Positions 12,041-24,230 of a stretch of DNA of 64,000 nucleotides are shown here, in pieces (within the stretch, counting starts at the first letter, position 1; the number at the start of each line of letters is the position of its first letter). Under the pieces are notes generated by a model. That model made no database searches, was not told the DNA's origin, and saw only the letters and a list, made by a program, of their open reading frames with translations. Position numbers and translations under genes: made by a program. Source of the DNA: Cryptomeria japonica (lineage: Eukaryota; Streptophyta; Pinopsida; Cupressales; Cupressaceae); assembly GCF_030272615.1 (NCBI RefSeq), contig NC_081405.1:155725454-155789453 (forward strand), given 5' to 3'.

Positions 12041-13161
12041 TGTTGGCATTTTGATGATGTTTTGATTGTCATTGATGGACACACACTTTCTTGATGTATG
12101 AGTTATGCTCAACCGGTAATTGTTCCAACCAGTATTGTGTCTTTAGACTATCGGTATTTTATAGAAGATGATTTACCAGTCACAGATTGACTAAAGATCT
12201 CAAGCTGTATGAAGACCCCAAGTGGTTCGAGGATCTCAAGCAGTACAAAGGACCCAAGCAGTAGTTAACTTTTGATCGGAACACTACGATTTTCTAGTCT
12301 TCATTTTTGACAACCGGTAATCGGTATATTGTATTAATCGGTATATATCTGTGATGAGTTACCAATCGGTATTACTGTAATGTGTGATGAGTTATCATCC
12401 ACCGACACTTTAGCGGTGTGTTTGCGTCGTGTTACCAAATGTGTCTAGATGCACTATACCTAGGAACTTGTAGTCTAATTCTATTGGACCGACATGAAAT
12501 CAGATTCCTTTATAAGGACATCATGTCTAGGGTTTGCATGTGTGAGATATAGAGAAGATTAGGTCTGTGTGAAGAGATAGAGTGTGGAGATATTGAAGAC
12601 TGAAGTAATGCTGAAATGCATTAACTATGAGCTATCAAGGATCTAATTAAGCATATTGTGCTATTATCTAGATCATTCACTTGTTGATTACTAATATCTT
12701 TGACAAGTTTGAAACCCTTAACCGAGTAGGCCCAGCAAAGCCTTTGTAAATCCTCTAACAAGGTGGTTCACAACTGTGGATCTGAAATCCTTTAACAAGG
12801 TAGTCTTTAACAGGACTTGTCTCCTAACAGAGATCTAGATTCCTAAAAGGATCTATTCTGGTGAAGAACATTGTTTGACCTTAACCAATCTGACCTTAAC
12901 CGGTATGGTTACTATACTGCAGATAGTTACTTGTGAGTTTCTACTCACCATGATTTTTCCCAATTTGGGTTTCCACGTCAAATATCTTGTGTTATGGTGA
13001 TTGTGCTTTTGTGGGTGAATGCTTTGTTTTCTATTTGGTTTGCACTTATCTTAACCGGTTTATTATTGAATCTATTGCATCGGTTATCTGCTAAACTGTT
13101 TAAAAGATTGATTACAGTAATTTTTGGTATACTAATTCACCCCCCCTCTTAGTATTCATTA
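12041..13161 (+). mobile_element. Solo LTR, Copia type
   Basis: The sequence starts TGTTGGCATTTTGATG and ends in a C-rich string (CACCCCCCCTCTTAG) followed by TATTCATTA. It is flanked by a perfect 5-bp duplication, GCAAT, at 12036-12040 and 13162-13166. No internal retrotransposon sequence is attached. The layout matches the LTRs of Copia-C further right: TGTTGGCATTTG start, AACCGGTAA motifs, a TTTCCCAATTTGGGTTTCCACGT block and a C-rich end, so the same or a sister family is likely. A solo LTR normally arises by recombination between the two LTRs of a full element. The terminal TA instead of CA suggests mutation of the last bases. Confidence 0.8.
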
Positions 13162-14848
13162 GCAATAAGTGTATATATTTGAAGAAGTTAATATAGAAAT
13201 TTACATATGAAGATACAAGTATTACTATAATAGAAGCCTAACCAAAGACAAAAGAGGGGAGCGGAGCTCAATTCAAGTTGAAACACAGAACAAGATAACC
13301 TACCATAAAAATAACGGTGCCTAAGTAGATGAAAAATACTTGTAAAAAGCTATTAAATAATGGAGGTTGAGGTTTGGGGCTTCAGTGGCTCCTACCTCTT
13401 TTGTTTCTTTTCCTCTCTTCTCATATATAGAAAGGTGTGGTCCATGTTTGATCTATTTTGCAATGAGTGGCTACTTGGTCATTTCAAGTTACAATCAAGG
13501 GTTTATCCATTCCTTCTCCCACTTCATGGCATAGATTCAATAACAAAATTTCGTCTACTTTATTTCCTCTCTAAACCTTTTTCTATCCTATAAAGGTGGA
13601 TGGAGCTATTGTGGGTTTCATGTCTCAATTTTGGTAGTCTTGGAACTCCTAGTTGGGGATTTGACTAGCCTCTAACCATTTTTTTTAATCATTTTCTTAT
13701 TTATTGTTTTCTATTAAGGTAGAGAAAGATCTACTAGCAGTTTCCTAGTCAACATTTCCTATTGAGGTGGAGTTTGTTCTAGGTGTTGTTGGGGCTCCTG
13801 AATGTTGTTGGTTTTAGTTATCATTTGGTTTCCCTCTAGATTGGTGCTTTGGATAGGGATGTGATATTTTCTGCAATTGATCCTATTGATGTGGTGTTTG
13901 AAATTGGGGTTGTAGGGGTTTTGTCTCTAAGTTGTAAGGACATGATTTTCAGGATTCTTCTTGTTCTTTGGTTGTGTGTGTGAGCTCTTTGGCCCAGATA
14001 TTTGTCTCTTCTCTTCTTTTGGATTTAGTTTTATACCTTCCTCATCTATCATTTAATCAAGTTTGTCTTTTCCTTACTTTCTATTTTGAGTGATCCTAGG
14101 TGGTACCCACATTGCATTTGTGGTTTCCTTGAAATCTCTCATTGTCTCAGGCATTTTTGGGTAGGTATCGTCTTACCATGGATTCCTAGAAGGGGATTTT
14201 GTTGCCCATTTCCTTATTCATTCTATTGTAGGTCCTATAGAGGTTGATTTTGTAGTAGGTTTCAGTCTTGTAGGTCCTATAAAGGTGGACTCTATGATTA
14301 AATTTTTCCCTAGTATAATGTTTGTTCTATTTTATTCTTTGGCAAATTATCCTCAATTCAAAGTTTTCTCAATGTTAGAAGGTTTAGGGGTTCCTTTCAA
14401 AACTCATTGTTTTGTTTACCCATTCCTTGGTGGTTTTATTTACAACTCAAGGTGACTTTAGTTCATGTTTTTGAGTTGTTAACATGATCCTCAATTGCTT
14501 CTCTCCAGTTCAAGGTGTCTCTAGTTTTAGGTTTCAAGGTCCTTTTGAAAAGCCGCAAGTTCTATATGAGTTAACTTGGCTCTAGGTTGGGAATTGTGTC
14601 TCCCATCAATTTGTTGTTCTACGTTAAAAATTTATTGTCAGTCTCACTCCTTGTAAGCCTCTTTGTTCATGTCTTTTAACAGTTTCTAAAAGCTTGGCCT
14701 TTCTAGGTAGTATTGTTAAGGGTTTGGACCATAACCCAATTTACCTAATCAAAACTATTTTTAAAAAATTGTTAATTACCTATGATAATTAGAAAAAAAA
14801 AAAGTTACCTATAATTTGTCTATTTAAAAATATTAAAAATATTGACTA
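13162..14848. other. T/G-rich stretch with a degenerate internal repeat
   Basis: From about 13583 to 14300 a motif close to TCCTATNNAGGTGGA recurs at least six times (near 13584, 13708, 13757, 13881, 14231 and 14272) at irregular spacing. Translated in the plus frame it gives variants of P-I-(E/K)-V-(D/E), but every frame is full of stops. I cannot assign it to a gene or a known element. Confidence 0.45.
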
Positions 14849-15693
14849 GGGGAGAGAGGCTAGTAGTTGTACAAGGTCTAATTGTTGTACACCCATTTGT
14901 GCTTATATTATCCAATCCTGCCACATATTTATACTATATTTTGTAAATAAGTACTCCACATGTAAATCAAAAAATAACCAAATGTTGGTCAAAATGGACC
15001 CATACTTGAACACATGAGAGCTTAAGAATGTTATATAAAGCATAAATGCATTCATTAACTAGTGAAATAAATATTTTTTTTGTTTCAAATAAAATATCAT
15101 AACTATCCACTATAATTGCTCATTGATAAAATAAAATGCTTATTTAAACAAGTATTGTTGTCATAGTGAAAAAATATTATTCCTATGTGTATAAATATCA
15201 GGATAGCAATGTATATACATTGGAGCATTTCATGTTAATAATTTGTCCTAGAATTTAAACATAAAAGGTGATTCCATGAAATGTGAAGGATTGTAAATAG
15301 CTTTAGTTTTCAACTATTTGTGCATTTGTGTTGGATATAAAAGGTAAGAGTTAATAATTTTTATGGTTACTAATAGGTATTTGCTCCATTTAGGTTACAT
15401 ATGACTTATATTTTAAATAAAAATATAATATTCTACTAATGAAAATTGATATTTTTTGTTCAAATACTTGGGATTTTTAGATTAAGTTTTGGTCAAATCT
15501 TTAAAAAGACATTTTAAGGACACTTCGCACCAGACATGCTATTTTGATGAGTTTCATGATGAGTCACAACTCCAAACCTTAGTTGTAGTTAGATAAGTGT
15601 CCATTTTGCATCTTTGAAAAAAGTTCTTACGATATTCCTTATAATAGCTACATATGATGAAGTTATCCTGTACAACTACTAGTCCATCTCCCC
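14849..15693. mobile_element. MITE / Tc1-mariner-like non-autonomous element
   Basis: Terminal inverted repeats face each other: GGGGAGAGAGGCTAGTAGTT at the left, continuing GTACA, and the reverse complement of the right end, GGGGAGATGGACTAGTAGTT plus GTACA. They agree at 22 of 25 positions. A TA dinucleotide flanks each side (14847-14848, 15694-15695), the target-site signature of Tc1/mariner and Stowaway-type elements. The 845-bp interior is AT-rich with no transposase-like ORF, so it would depend on an enzyme encoded elsewhere. The 25-bp repeats with TA flanks make chance unlikely; the superfamily is inferred only from the TA. Confidence 0.75.
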
Positions 15694-16059
15694 TATAGTA
15701 TACTAAATTATTAGAACTTGAGTTAACTTTTCAATTTTCCTTTTTAGCTTTTTTCTCATACATTTCTCATTCATGTAAGATAAAATTAAATGATAAAATC
15801 AATATTGTGGTGCAAACATGCAATCTGAAGTCTAGCATAGAGTGAGACCTATAATCTAGTGAGACTGAACATCAAGGCAAAGATTGATTTGAATCTTTTA
15901 GTGGAGTATCTACGTGATAAGATAATTATCTAATTGTATCTTGTTTACATTTATGTCTTCTAAATTATATACATACACACATGAATAATGGTTATATTAT
16001 TTATTTTGAGTAAAAAAATTAAGTAAAAAAGGTTGATAGTAGAAGGCATGTAATTTCAA

Positions 16060-16849
16060 AATAATCAACTAGGGATGTGCTTACTTCCTTATCATTATTC
16101 ATACTAAAATAATTCAACACCTTTTCAATATATTTCTCCTGCAATAACTATATTCCCTTTTTTTTTCTATTTATGATTATTTTCATTCAAAGAATTTTAT
16201 TTGCAACACAAAATTTCCTCATTAAAAATTTCTTTACTAGTTACTATTTTAAATGGCTAACAATACAAATACTAATTCCTATCAATACCATAATCAACAT
16301 GGAATAACAACAGCATTTATTAATCATTTTCCAAATTCTTTAAAAAAAAAAAAAAATCAGATTCACAACCATAAAAGAATCACATTTTAAATACCATTTC
16401 TTTGGATCATGTTTAAAATCATAAAAGTTTAATTACTCCCTACCTGATGTAGCATGAAAATTTTCTCTTGATTCAAGCACCCACATACTCATGATGGCTT
16501 CTCTTATGCACAAGACAAGAGCACCTACATTTTCTTCATGTGTTGTATTTGCCTCATTTTCTCTTAATTGATTTTTAGCCTTTTTGAAACACCAATAATT
16601 TCTTTCTATGTGGCCTTGTTTAGTACAATACTAGCAACTAATATTTATGACCATAAATTTTAATCCTTTGTCTCATTTTGATATTCTTCTATGATTATTT
16701 TTACCTCATTCTTTTGATCTCCCTCTCCTTCCAATTACCAAAGCATATATCAATGAGGTGCCTTTTTTCTCTTATCCGCAATAAAAATATTCACAACAAC
16801 ATCATCAAATCTCAACACTCTTTCTTTCTTATCAAATACTTATTTGTTC
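16060..16849 (-). pseudogene. Copia-E, 3' part: gag end, protease, RT remnants
   Basis: Minus strand, from right to left. The gag end has the VLRFDDVV block (about 16800). A zinc knuckle near 16630-16600 reads C-stop-YCTKQGHIERNY. A protease block WVLESRENFHATSGRE lies near 16480-16440, where the catalytic DSGA of Copia has become ESRE. Almost at once comes KKWYLKCDSFMVV (near 16400-16360), which belongs to the reverse transcriptase. Near 16140-16070 there is YIEKVLNYFSMNNDKEVSTS from the RT-RNase H connection. The integrase and the first part of RT are therefore deleted. Motif wording closely follows Copia-A in this window, so they are related families. The element is split by the LTR element at 16855-23203 and its other part is at 23209-23748. 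Confidence 0.75.
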
Positions 16850-16854
16850 ACAAC

Positions 16855-18268
16855 TGTAGCATCATAAATTATACACCCTTAATTCGGGTTGTACAATTTC
16901 ATGCTTAGGTTAGCACCCACCTTAGTGTGTTGCATTTTGCATTTTAAATTTCCTTTTAAGAATGTAATTATTAATTTAATTAAATTTAAAATCCTCTCTC
17001 ATCATTCCACACATTATAAAACTAGACCCTTAACACTAAGTGTGCCCCTTTTTATTTTTTATTTTTTAATTAATAAATTAATTAAGTCCTATTTCAACCT
17101 TAAAGGCTCATTTTCGCATATCTAAATACCTTGGATTGATGCACTGAGCTGGATTTGACTTTGTAATCACGATATTTTGCATCCATAGAAATTTGGAAAA
17201 AAGTTGGTTGAACCAGTGTGATGCCACCACACCGGTCCCAACTTTTTCTCCCCAAATTTTGAGATCTTAATTTGGCAGTATTATAATTTTCAAATCTCGC
17301 TTTGTGTGAAATTTTATCAATACTAGGTCGGCCTATGATCAAAATTAAAGTTAGAGTTTCATATATATTACCTTTTCTTTCTTCATTTGAAGGATCCAAT
17401 AATCAAGCAATTGAAGGAACCTCTTATGAAGTGAAAGTGCAAGTTTTATGTGGAGTCTACAATCAAAAAATTCACCATTCATCAAGTCTTCACCAATGTT
17501 TTTCAATATCCATGGAAGCTTAGGAGATATTGAAGAATAATAAGGAGATCACCAACTTTTGATTGGCTTGTACCGCTCCCTTAGGGTTTGGTAATATGGT
17601 TTCATGTTATTTTCATATCTCTATTTGAGTTTTCAGATCTACACATTATTCATTTTCAGATTTACATTATTTCTTTAGATCTATGTTTCATTTATGATTT
17701 GAAGCATTTACATTATGTTCATTTATGATTTTTACTACAAACATAGGTTAGAACTCTAGTTTGCATTTTAGCTCATAGGATTATTACAAACACATGAGAT
17801 TCTAGACTACACACTTTTCAATACTTTTTTGGCTATTTGTAGAGGTGGAAATCACCAAAACAAGGGGTTTTACTAAGGCAAAACCCTATATAGCCACCCA
17901 TACACCATTTTCTAGCTTGCACGTACATTTGCAAGTTTCCCTCAAAGCGAGCAAATTTCGGGAGATCTCAATGAGGAGGCACAAGTTCATTCATAGAATT
18001 TGGTCTCAGACCTCTAAGATTGGACTGCCCAGTGCTCTAGTCCAAGACGAAAGTGCCCAGCACCCTACTCCACTCAATTTTGTGGCAGTTTTTGGTAGCT
18101 CAACTCTAGAGAACTTCAATTTATAGATCCTTAATTTATGGCTTAGTACAGTGATAGGGACCAGAGTGCCCAATGCCTTGGTCCAGCTCAGTCAGGCTCA
18201 TATTTTAGTATCAAGTGGACACATCAGAATTCCCCTCTCAAATCAACTTTTTGTATCTCAATTTCATT
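16855..18268 (+). repeat. Left LTR of the LARD-like element (3' truncated)
   Basis: Matches 21520-22943 with many substitutions and small indels. Shared landmarks are the TGTAGCATC start, CTTAGGTTAGCACC, GGAGATATTGAAGAATRATA and TTTCATTCCTA at the end of the similarity. The right LTR continues about 260 bp further. Confidence 0.75.
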
Positions 18269-19379
18269 CCTACTAGTTCCTATCCCAAAATTGATCCTAT
18301 CAATGATAAAATTTTGGTGCAAGAAGAGACTATCAACACTTCTATCAATAATCCCCATCATATGAATGATGTTGATCCTTCTCCTAAAATTTGCACCCCT
18401 TGTAAGGATACTTTGGAACAAGATAATGATCTTAGGTTGCAAGGGTTTAATAACATTAATAATCCCCTCTATGAGGATTTCCCTTTCATTCAATCTGAAG
18501 AAAAACCTATTCATGAAGAAGTGTTTAAGGTTGATAATCCTCTTTGTGAACCACTTGATGATTTTAGCTCTACTATACCTTCCTCAAATATTCCCAAACC
18601 ATCTTTGATCAATATGATACATGTGAATGATTATGAAACACCTAACAAACCCATCTTCATGGTTGAAGGTGCTAGTCCTCCTCAAAATTCCCAACCTCGC
18701 AATAAACCTCTCTTGGTGGTTCAAGGTTTTTAGAGTAATGATGCCTTTTGCACTCCTAACAAACTACTTATTACTATGAAAGGGAGTTATCCCACTAAGA
18801 TTCCTTATGAGTATGCTAAATAGATTACTCGAGAGATATATAATTTGGTTGCCCACACATATAATACACAAAACAATAGGCAACCTAATCCTCCTCCAGT
18901 TATTCCTTCTTCACTTCTTGATTCTTAACCTATTCTTTTATCAACACCTCGTATATCATAGACTCTTGGTAAAGAGTATGATCTTATTGAACAGCTTAAA
19001 GCTACTCCTCCCAAGATATCTCTTTGGGATTTGATTCAAAATTCATCCACACATCATGGAATGTTACAAGATGCTTTTAAGTATGCAATTTTTCCCTTCT
19101 ACTCTTCATTGTAGTGTCAAATTCATTTATAACAACAAGATGTATACTTTGTTTGTTGATACTAATTTGCAAGCTTGTTTGAAAACTTCATCTGATTCTG
19201 AATCTTCTTCACCTTCCTATAATTATTCTACTCCTCAAGTTGAAACACCATCTCCTCCTAAAGATACTTCTTCACCAGAAGGAGCACCCTTAGGTGACAA
19301 TTGGGGGTCTTTAGACTTTACACCTTCTTTTGTAGGAAACTATAAAGTTGCTTTAAGAGATCCTAAGACTAGAAAGTAA
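18215..19379 (+). pseudogene. Gag-like ORF remnants of the LARD-like element
   Basis: A 172-codon ORF (18215-18733) rich in Asn, Ser and Pro is followed, after stops and frame changes, by EYDLIEQLKATPPKISLWDL (about 18971-19045) and a 107-codon ORF (19056-19379). The I-S-L-x-D-L block with a preceding E-Q-L-K-x-T-P resembles the region between gag and protease of large plant Gypsy-type elements. No zinc knuckle, protease or RT motif follows. Function is not claimed beyond a structural-protein-like remnant. Confidence 0.5.
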
Positions 19380-19717
19380 AATGACATGGATCAATCTAAA
19401 AAGCAACCTACTTTTTCTAAACAATGTAGTAACCATTTTGTGGCTGCTTCTAATTCAAAATAGTCTTCAAAATCCTCTTCTGATTCATCTAATTATGATA
19501 TTGAGACCTACGAGGCCCTTTTATCTCTTTTTAATTTGGCATCCCTTTATGGTCTAGGTTTTCACATCTTAGCTAAAAGTGGATATAATGGCAATATTTG
19601 TGGGCCAAATGAACAAGGAATTAATTTCCTTTAGAAAATAACATAAGTGAAGCTTCATTTGGACTTGGATATAATCCTTCAAACCCCACAAAAGTATCTA
19701 AGAGACCATAACTCAAT

Positions 19718-20131
19718 GTGAATTCTATATTTAGTAGTGATGGTGACTTCATCTCAATTACACCATACTCTGCATCTCTCAATTCTCATCTCACTCATAA
19801 GGAAATTATGATTGACAAGTCTCTTTATGAATTTTCCCAAGAGATTGAAAATCCCATTTATGAGGCTTTTTCTTCTATTCATATCCTCTCTTATAGAAAT
19901 GAGGCCCCAATTAATTATACTTGTCCCTCTCCTAAGGTTTCTTTTATGTATGAGCAAATTTGGGTGCAAGAGGAACATGACTTAGTGGTGTATTCTTCTC
20001 CTAGAGACTACTTTATTGATCAAAACATTTCAATACTTATCGTCTTATACATGTTTTTACTCTCATTGATTATAGAGCATTTAACATGTCGTGTTCAAAT
20101 CCTTCATCCTAGCTATCATATATTTAAATAG
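19718..20131 (+). pseudogene. Second gag-like ORF remnant of the LARD-like element
   Basis: A 137-codon ORF with acidic and Ser/Tyr-rich composition. Its text (PSPKVSFMYEQIWVQEEHD) echoes the 18215 ORF (DPINDKILVQEE and NPLYEDF versus NPIYEAF), suggesting an internal duplication of a low-complexity protein segment. No recognised domain. Confidence 0.4.
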
Positions 20132-20149
20132 CATTAGTGTCTATTATGT

Positions 20150-21519
20150 TACTCTTCACCATGTGAAATTGGTAGCTTACCTATTGGGGGCTCATTGGAA
20201 TTCATGATAGTACAAATTTACGTGCAATCATACTTTGGAAGCAACATAATAGCCTATTTTTGTCCCATCTCTTGTCTCTATTTATGGGGGAAAGAATGAT
20301 TTGAAAGATCCCTTCTTCTTAAGATTAAAACTTTCCCTTTTGTGAAGCAGTGTCTTCTATAAGGATTTCTTATTGTGGAGATGTATGTCCTTGTTGGGGG
20401 ATCTCCTTCCTCATATTGGAGCATGTATCCCTAATAAGGATCTTAAGTAAATATCCTTAATTGGGACCTGTTCCTTGGTGTTGGAAGTCTATAATCATTC
20501 ATCAAATCCTTTTCTTCATTGAATGGTATCTTTTATAATGAACCCTTCTATATGTTGGACATGCTTATCCCTAATGAGGATCTTTGTCCTTCTTTTAGAA
20601 GAGTGTTTCGTTTATAAATGATCCCTCTTTGATGTCCTTGCCTCTATGCTTGGGGGAAAGGGTGATATTTAATCTTCTATCTCTCCTCCAATGATTTGTC
20701 TTTCCTTTGTTGAGTTACATTTTTCATTTGATGGCATTTCTTACATAGAATGTGTGTGTTCATTGTTTAGGACCTGTCCTCTATTTGAAATGATACATCT
20801 TTCATGAACAATCTCTCCTTAGTGAATGTGTGCAATCCTTCCCTAAGAATCCATTTTTTCTAAATATTGGAGAAGGTTCGTATTATTATTTTCCTTTTCC
20901 TCTTTTTAAAGATGTTATCTTTATCAAATATCCCCTCTATTCTCGAAGATGGATGTCTTTGGGTAATGATCTCTTCCTCCTTTTATCTATTAAAAATAAC
21001 CCTTTACACTTGTCATTTATTAAGAAGTAATTCTTTTTTTTTAAACCCTAATTTTGTATTTTTCACTTAATCTTTCACATCTTGTGTTAGAGAGCTATGA
21101 TTCTCTCACTCGTGGTTGTGTTGGAATCGTGATTTAGATATGTTTCTTACCAGATGAATCTCCTTTAGTTTTGGTCTTGTATCGAACCTTGTTGTGAGAA
21201 TTTGTCATCAATTTTCCTTCACAATTTGATGTGTTAAACATGATGACCTATTTCAAATCACTAATCAGCAAGCCAAAATAGAGGGGGCATATAGCTACCC
21301 TCTAATTTCATCACTTTTAGTAAGCATTTAGATGATTTTGTGATTTCATCTAACAATGTGGTATTGTAGGATGCGGTTCCTAATGTTATACTGTAGATAT
21401 CATCGGGGGCTTCATTCGACATATTATGGATATATCATTTTTCCCATGAATGTTTAATTTTATGTATTTTAGCTTTCATACTCATGTAGTGTCATATGAC
21501 TACTAAAGTGGGGGCTAAA
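20150..21519 (+). other. Non-coding interior of the LARD-like element
   Basis: T-rich text with repeated phrases such as CCTAATGAGGATCTT / CCCTAATAAGGATCTTA and GGGGGAAAGRRTGAT at about 20280-20670. No ORF with motifs. It ends at the polypurine tract before the right LTR. Confidence 0.5.
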
Positions 21520-23203
21520 TGTAGCATCGTAAATTGTACACCCTTAATTAGGGTTGTACAATTCCACGCTTAGGTTAGCACCTGCCTTAGTGTGTTACAT
21601 TTGCATTTTAAACTTCCTTTAAGAATTTAATTATTAATTTTATTAAATATAAAATCCTCTCATCATTGCACACATTATAAACTGGACCCTTAAAACCCTA
21701 AGTGTGCCTCTTTTTATTATCTTTTTAATTAATTAATTAAATCCTAATAAAGTCCTATTTCAACCTTCAAGGCTCATTTTCCCATATCTAAACACCTTGG
21801 ATTGATGCACTGGGCTGGATTTGACTCTATAATCACAATATTTTGCGTCCCTAGAAATTTGGAAAAAAGTCGGTCAAATTGGTGTGACGCCACCACACCG
21901 GCCCCAACTTTTTCTTCCCAAATTTTGAGATCTTAATTTGGCAGTATTATAATGTTAAAATCTCACTTTGTGTGAAATTTTATCAATCTATGATCAAATT
22001 TAAAGTTAGGATTTCATATATATCACCTTTTGTTTCCCCATTTGAAGGATCTAACAAACAAGCAATTGAAGGAACCTCTTATGAAGTGAAAGTGCAAGTT
22101 TTATGTGGAGTCTATAATCAAAAAATTCATCATTCATCAAGTCTTCATCAACCTTTTTCAACATCCATGGAAGCTTAGGAGATATTGAAGAATGATAAGG
22201 AGATCACTGACTATTAATTGGCTTGTACCTGTCCCTTAGGGTTCGGTATGGTTTCATGTTATTTTCATATCTCTATTTGAGTTTTCAGATCTACACATCA
22301 TTCATTTTCAGATTTACATTATTTCTTTATATCTACATTGCATTTGTGATTTGAAGCTTTTACATTATGTTCATTTCTGGTTTTTACTCCAAACGTAGGG
22401 TAGAGCTCTAGTTTTCATTTTAGCACATAGGAATCTTACAAACACATGAGATTCTAGGGCACACACACTTTTCAATAATTTATTGGTTATTTATGGAGGT
22501 GGAAATCACCAAAACAAGGGGTTTGACTAAGGAAAAACCCTATATAGCCACCCATACACCATTTTCCAGCTTGTGAGTACATTTGCAGGTTTCCATCAGA
22601 GCGAGCAACTTTCAGGAGATCTCAATGAGCAGGCATAGGTTCATTCGCATAATTTGGTCTTGAACCTTCAAGAATAGAGTGCCCAGCACTCTAGTCCATA
22701 ATCAAATTGCCCAGTGCTCTGGTCCATAACCAAAGTGCCTAGCGCTCTGGTCCACCCTACTTTGTGGTAGTTTTTGCCATTTCAACTCCAGAGCACTTCA
22801 ATTTGTAGATCCTCAGTTTTCAGCTTAGTATAGTGACAGGGACCAGAGTGCCCAGTGCCCTGGTCTGACTTAGTCAGGCTCATATTTCAATTAGGTACAC
22901 ATCAAAATTGCCCTCTTAGATATGCTTTATGTATCTTAGTTTCATTCCTATACCAATCTATTATTTATTGTTATTCTAGTTGTTTTCATTGCTCCTAGTA
23001 GCTTAGTTTGTTTACATCCTTCATTTGGCTTATTCCTCTTTCATATCAGCAAAGGAATAGAAACCCTATTAGTACTCCCTAACTCTCTTTCATAAGAGTT
23101 AGTCAAAATTAATCACTTCCTTAGGCTCTTTTATATTCCAATGATGAATGGATGAAAGTGGGATTAGGTCTTAATTTACTCAATCCCATTTTTCCCCATC
23201 ACA
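21520..23203 (+). repeat. Right LTR of the LARD-like element
   Basis: 1684 bp, starting TGTAGCATCGTAAATT just after the purine tract and ending CCCCATCACA before the ACAAC duplication. It is the fuller of the two LTR copies. Confidence 0.7.
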
Positions 23204-23208
23204 ACAAC

Positions 23209-23748
23209 TATAACAACTCCTTCCTATATATCAAGTAAATAACACAAAAAAAAAAAAAAAATTGATCTCATCATATAAACAAAAGCTTACTAAAATTAAT
23301 TGAGTGATCAAAGTGTTGAATTCATTCAAATGATCAAAGATGTTACTGCCTTCCTTCATTTTTAAATTATATGATTTCCTCATTAAAAATATGTTTTTGA
23401 GAAAAGGCCATTTCATAAATATTTTAAGGATTATCCTATAGTCCTTTCATTATCTTCTCTCTTGAGACAAAGTAAATATAATATTTCTTTGATAGGGAGA
23501 GAATAATAGTTGCCACTACCTTCCTATCCAATCTTTCTCATTCTTCATCCAACATTGCAATTAGAGGTTTGTACTTTCCTTGTAGTGTGATTGAGATATC
23601 TTATTTAATTAATAGAGATTCTAATTGTAGACTCCGCATCCCAAAGTTGTATCTTGCTAAATTTGCAATCCTTCACTTGTCTACTTCCTTCATTACTTCT
23701 TATTTGCAAGTGGTTTTCTCAACTATCTTCAACTCTGATACTAATTAT
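23209..23748 (-). pseudogene. Copia-E, 5' part: primer site and gag start
   Basis: Minus strand. At 23745-23731 the text TTAGTATCAGAGTT is a mutated initiator-Met primer site. Gag then follows: LDEE-stop-ERLDRKVVATI (near 23560-23500) and FLMRKSYNLKMKEGSNIFDH with LNEFNTLITQL (23416-23290). These align block by block with Copia-A gag (SDEEWDILDRKALGSI, then VFLMKHLFNLKMREGGSVAE, then LNEFNTITSQL). A poly-T tract (23253-23238 in plus coordinates) breaks the frame. The gag continues across the LARD insertion at 16849. The 5' LTR expected beyond 23748 is not clearly recognisable. Confidence 0.75.
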
Positions 23749-24230
23749 TAAGCATAAATAATAGGTTGAAAGCATCAAATACCAGTAACAATTAATAGAA
23801 CTCTCACATGAATAATATAGAAAAAAAATTGAATTGTATGGTTCACTAATAATTGGTTACATCAATGGAAAAATGGGTTAAGGTTTACCTTATTATTCAT
23901 AGTAGAATTTATATAGATGTTCTCATCAACCATAAAAAATGTCAATCCCCAATTATAAAGGAAATAAATTTAAATCAATGTGACCTTTTAGGCTAACAAA
24001 AGGGTTACTAAAACAATTTTCACTAAAAAGGTTTTGAGTGAAAAAAAATTGGCCCTATACATTTTTTCTCAAGACACATATGACACTACATGGTGCCTAC
24101 ATGGACCAAATTAAAGTTTTAATCAAACTAGAAAATAAAATTAAAAAATGATTATTAAATTTATATTTCAATAGAACTTATAATTTAAATGCATATATAG
24201 ATAAATCATAAACAAAACACCGTAATTTGA
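23749..24230. other. AT-rich stretch, possibly remains of the Copia-E 5' LTR
   Basis: The position just outside the Copia-E primer site predicts an LTR here, but I cannot pair it with any partner copy. No gene seen. Confidence 0.3.

Larger units (their letters stand above)
16855..23203 (+). mobile_element. LARD-like Gypsy-type LTR element inserted in Copia-E
   Basis: Two long direct repeats start TGTAGCATCRTAAATT, at 16855 and 21520. A purine tract (ACTAAAGTGGGGGCTAAA, 21502-21519) precedes the right one as a polypurine tract. A 5-bp duplication ACAAC flanks the whole (16850-16854 and 23204-23208). Reading the Copia-E gag across the two flanks restores a colinear order of gag motifs, which confirms the insertion. 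The interior (18270-21519) has gag-like coding remnants but no RT or integrase motif, so it is non-autonomous. The left LTR loses similarity to the right one after about 18268, and no primer site is recognisable, so its 3' ~270 bp seem to be deleted or replaced. Confidence 0.75.

Noticed and set aside
17100-17523. ORFs on both strands within the left LARD LTR (also 21972-22178)
   Set aside because: They repeat in both LTR copies and lie in LTR sequence with no protein motif.
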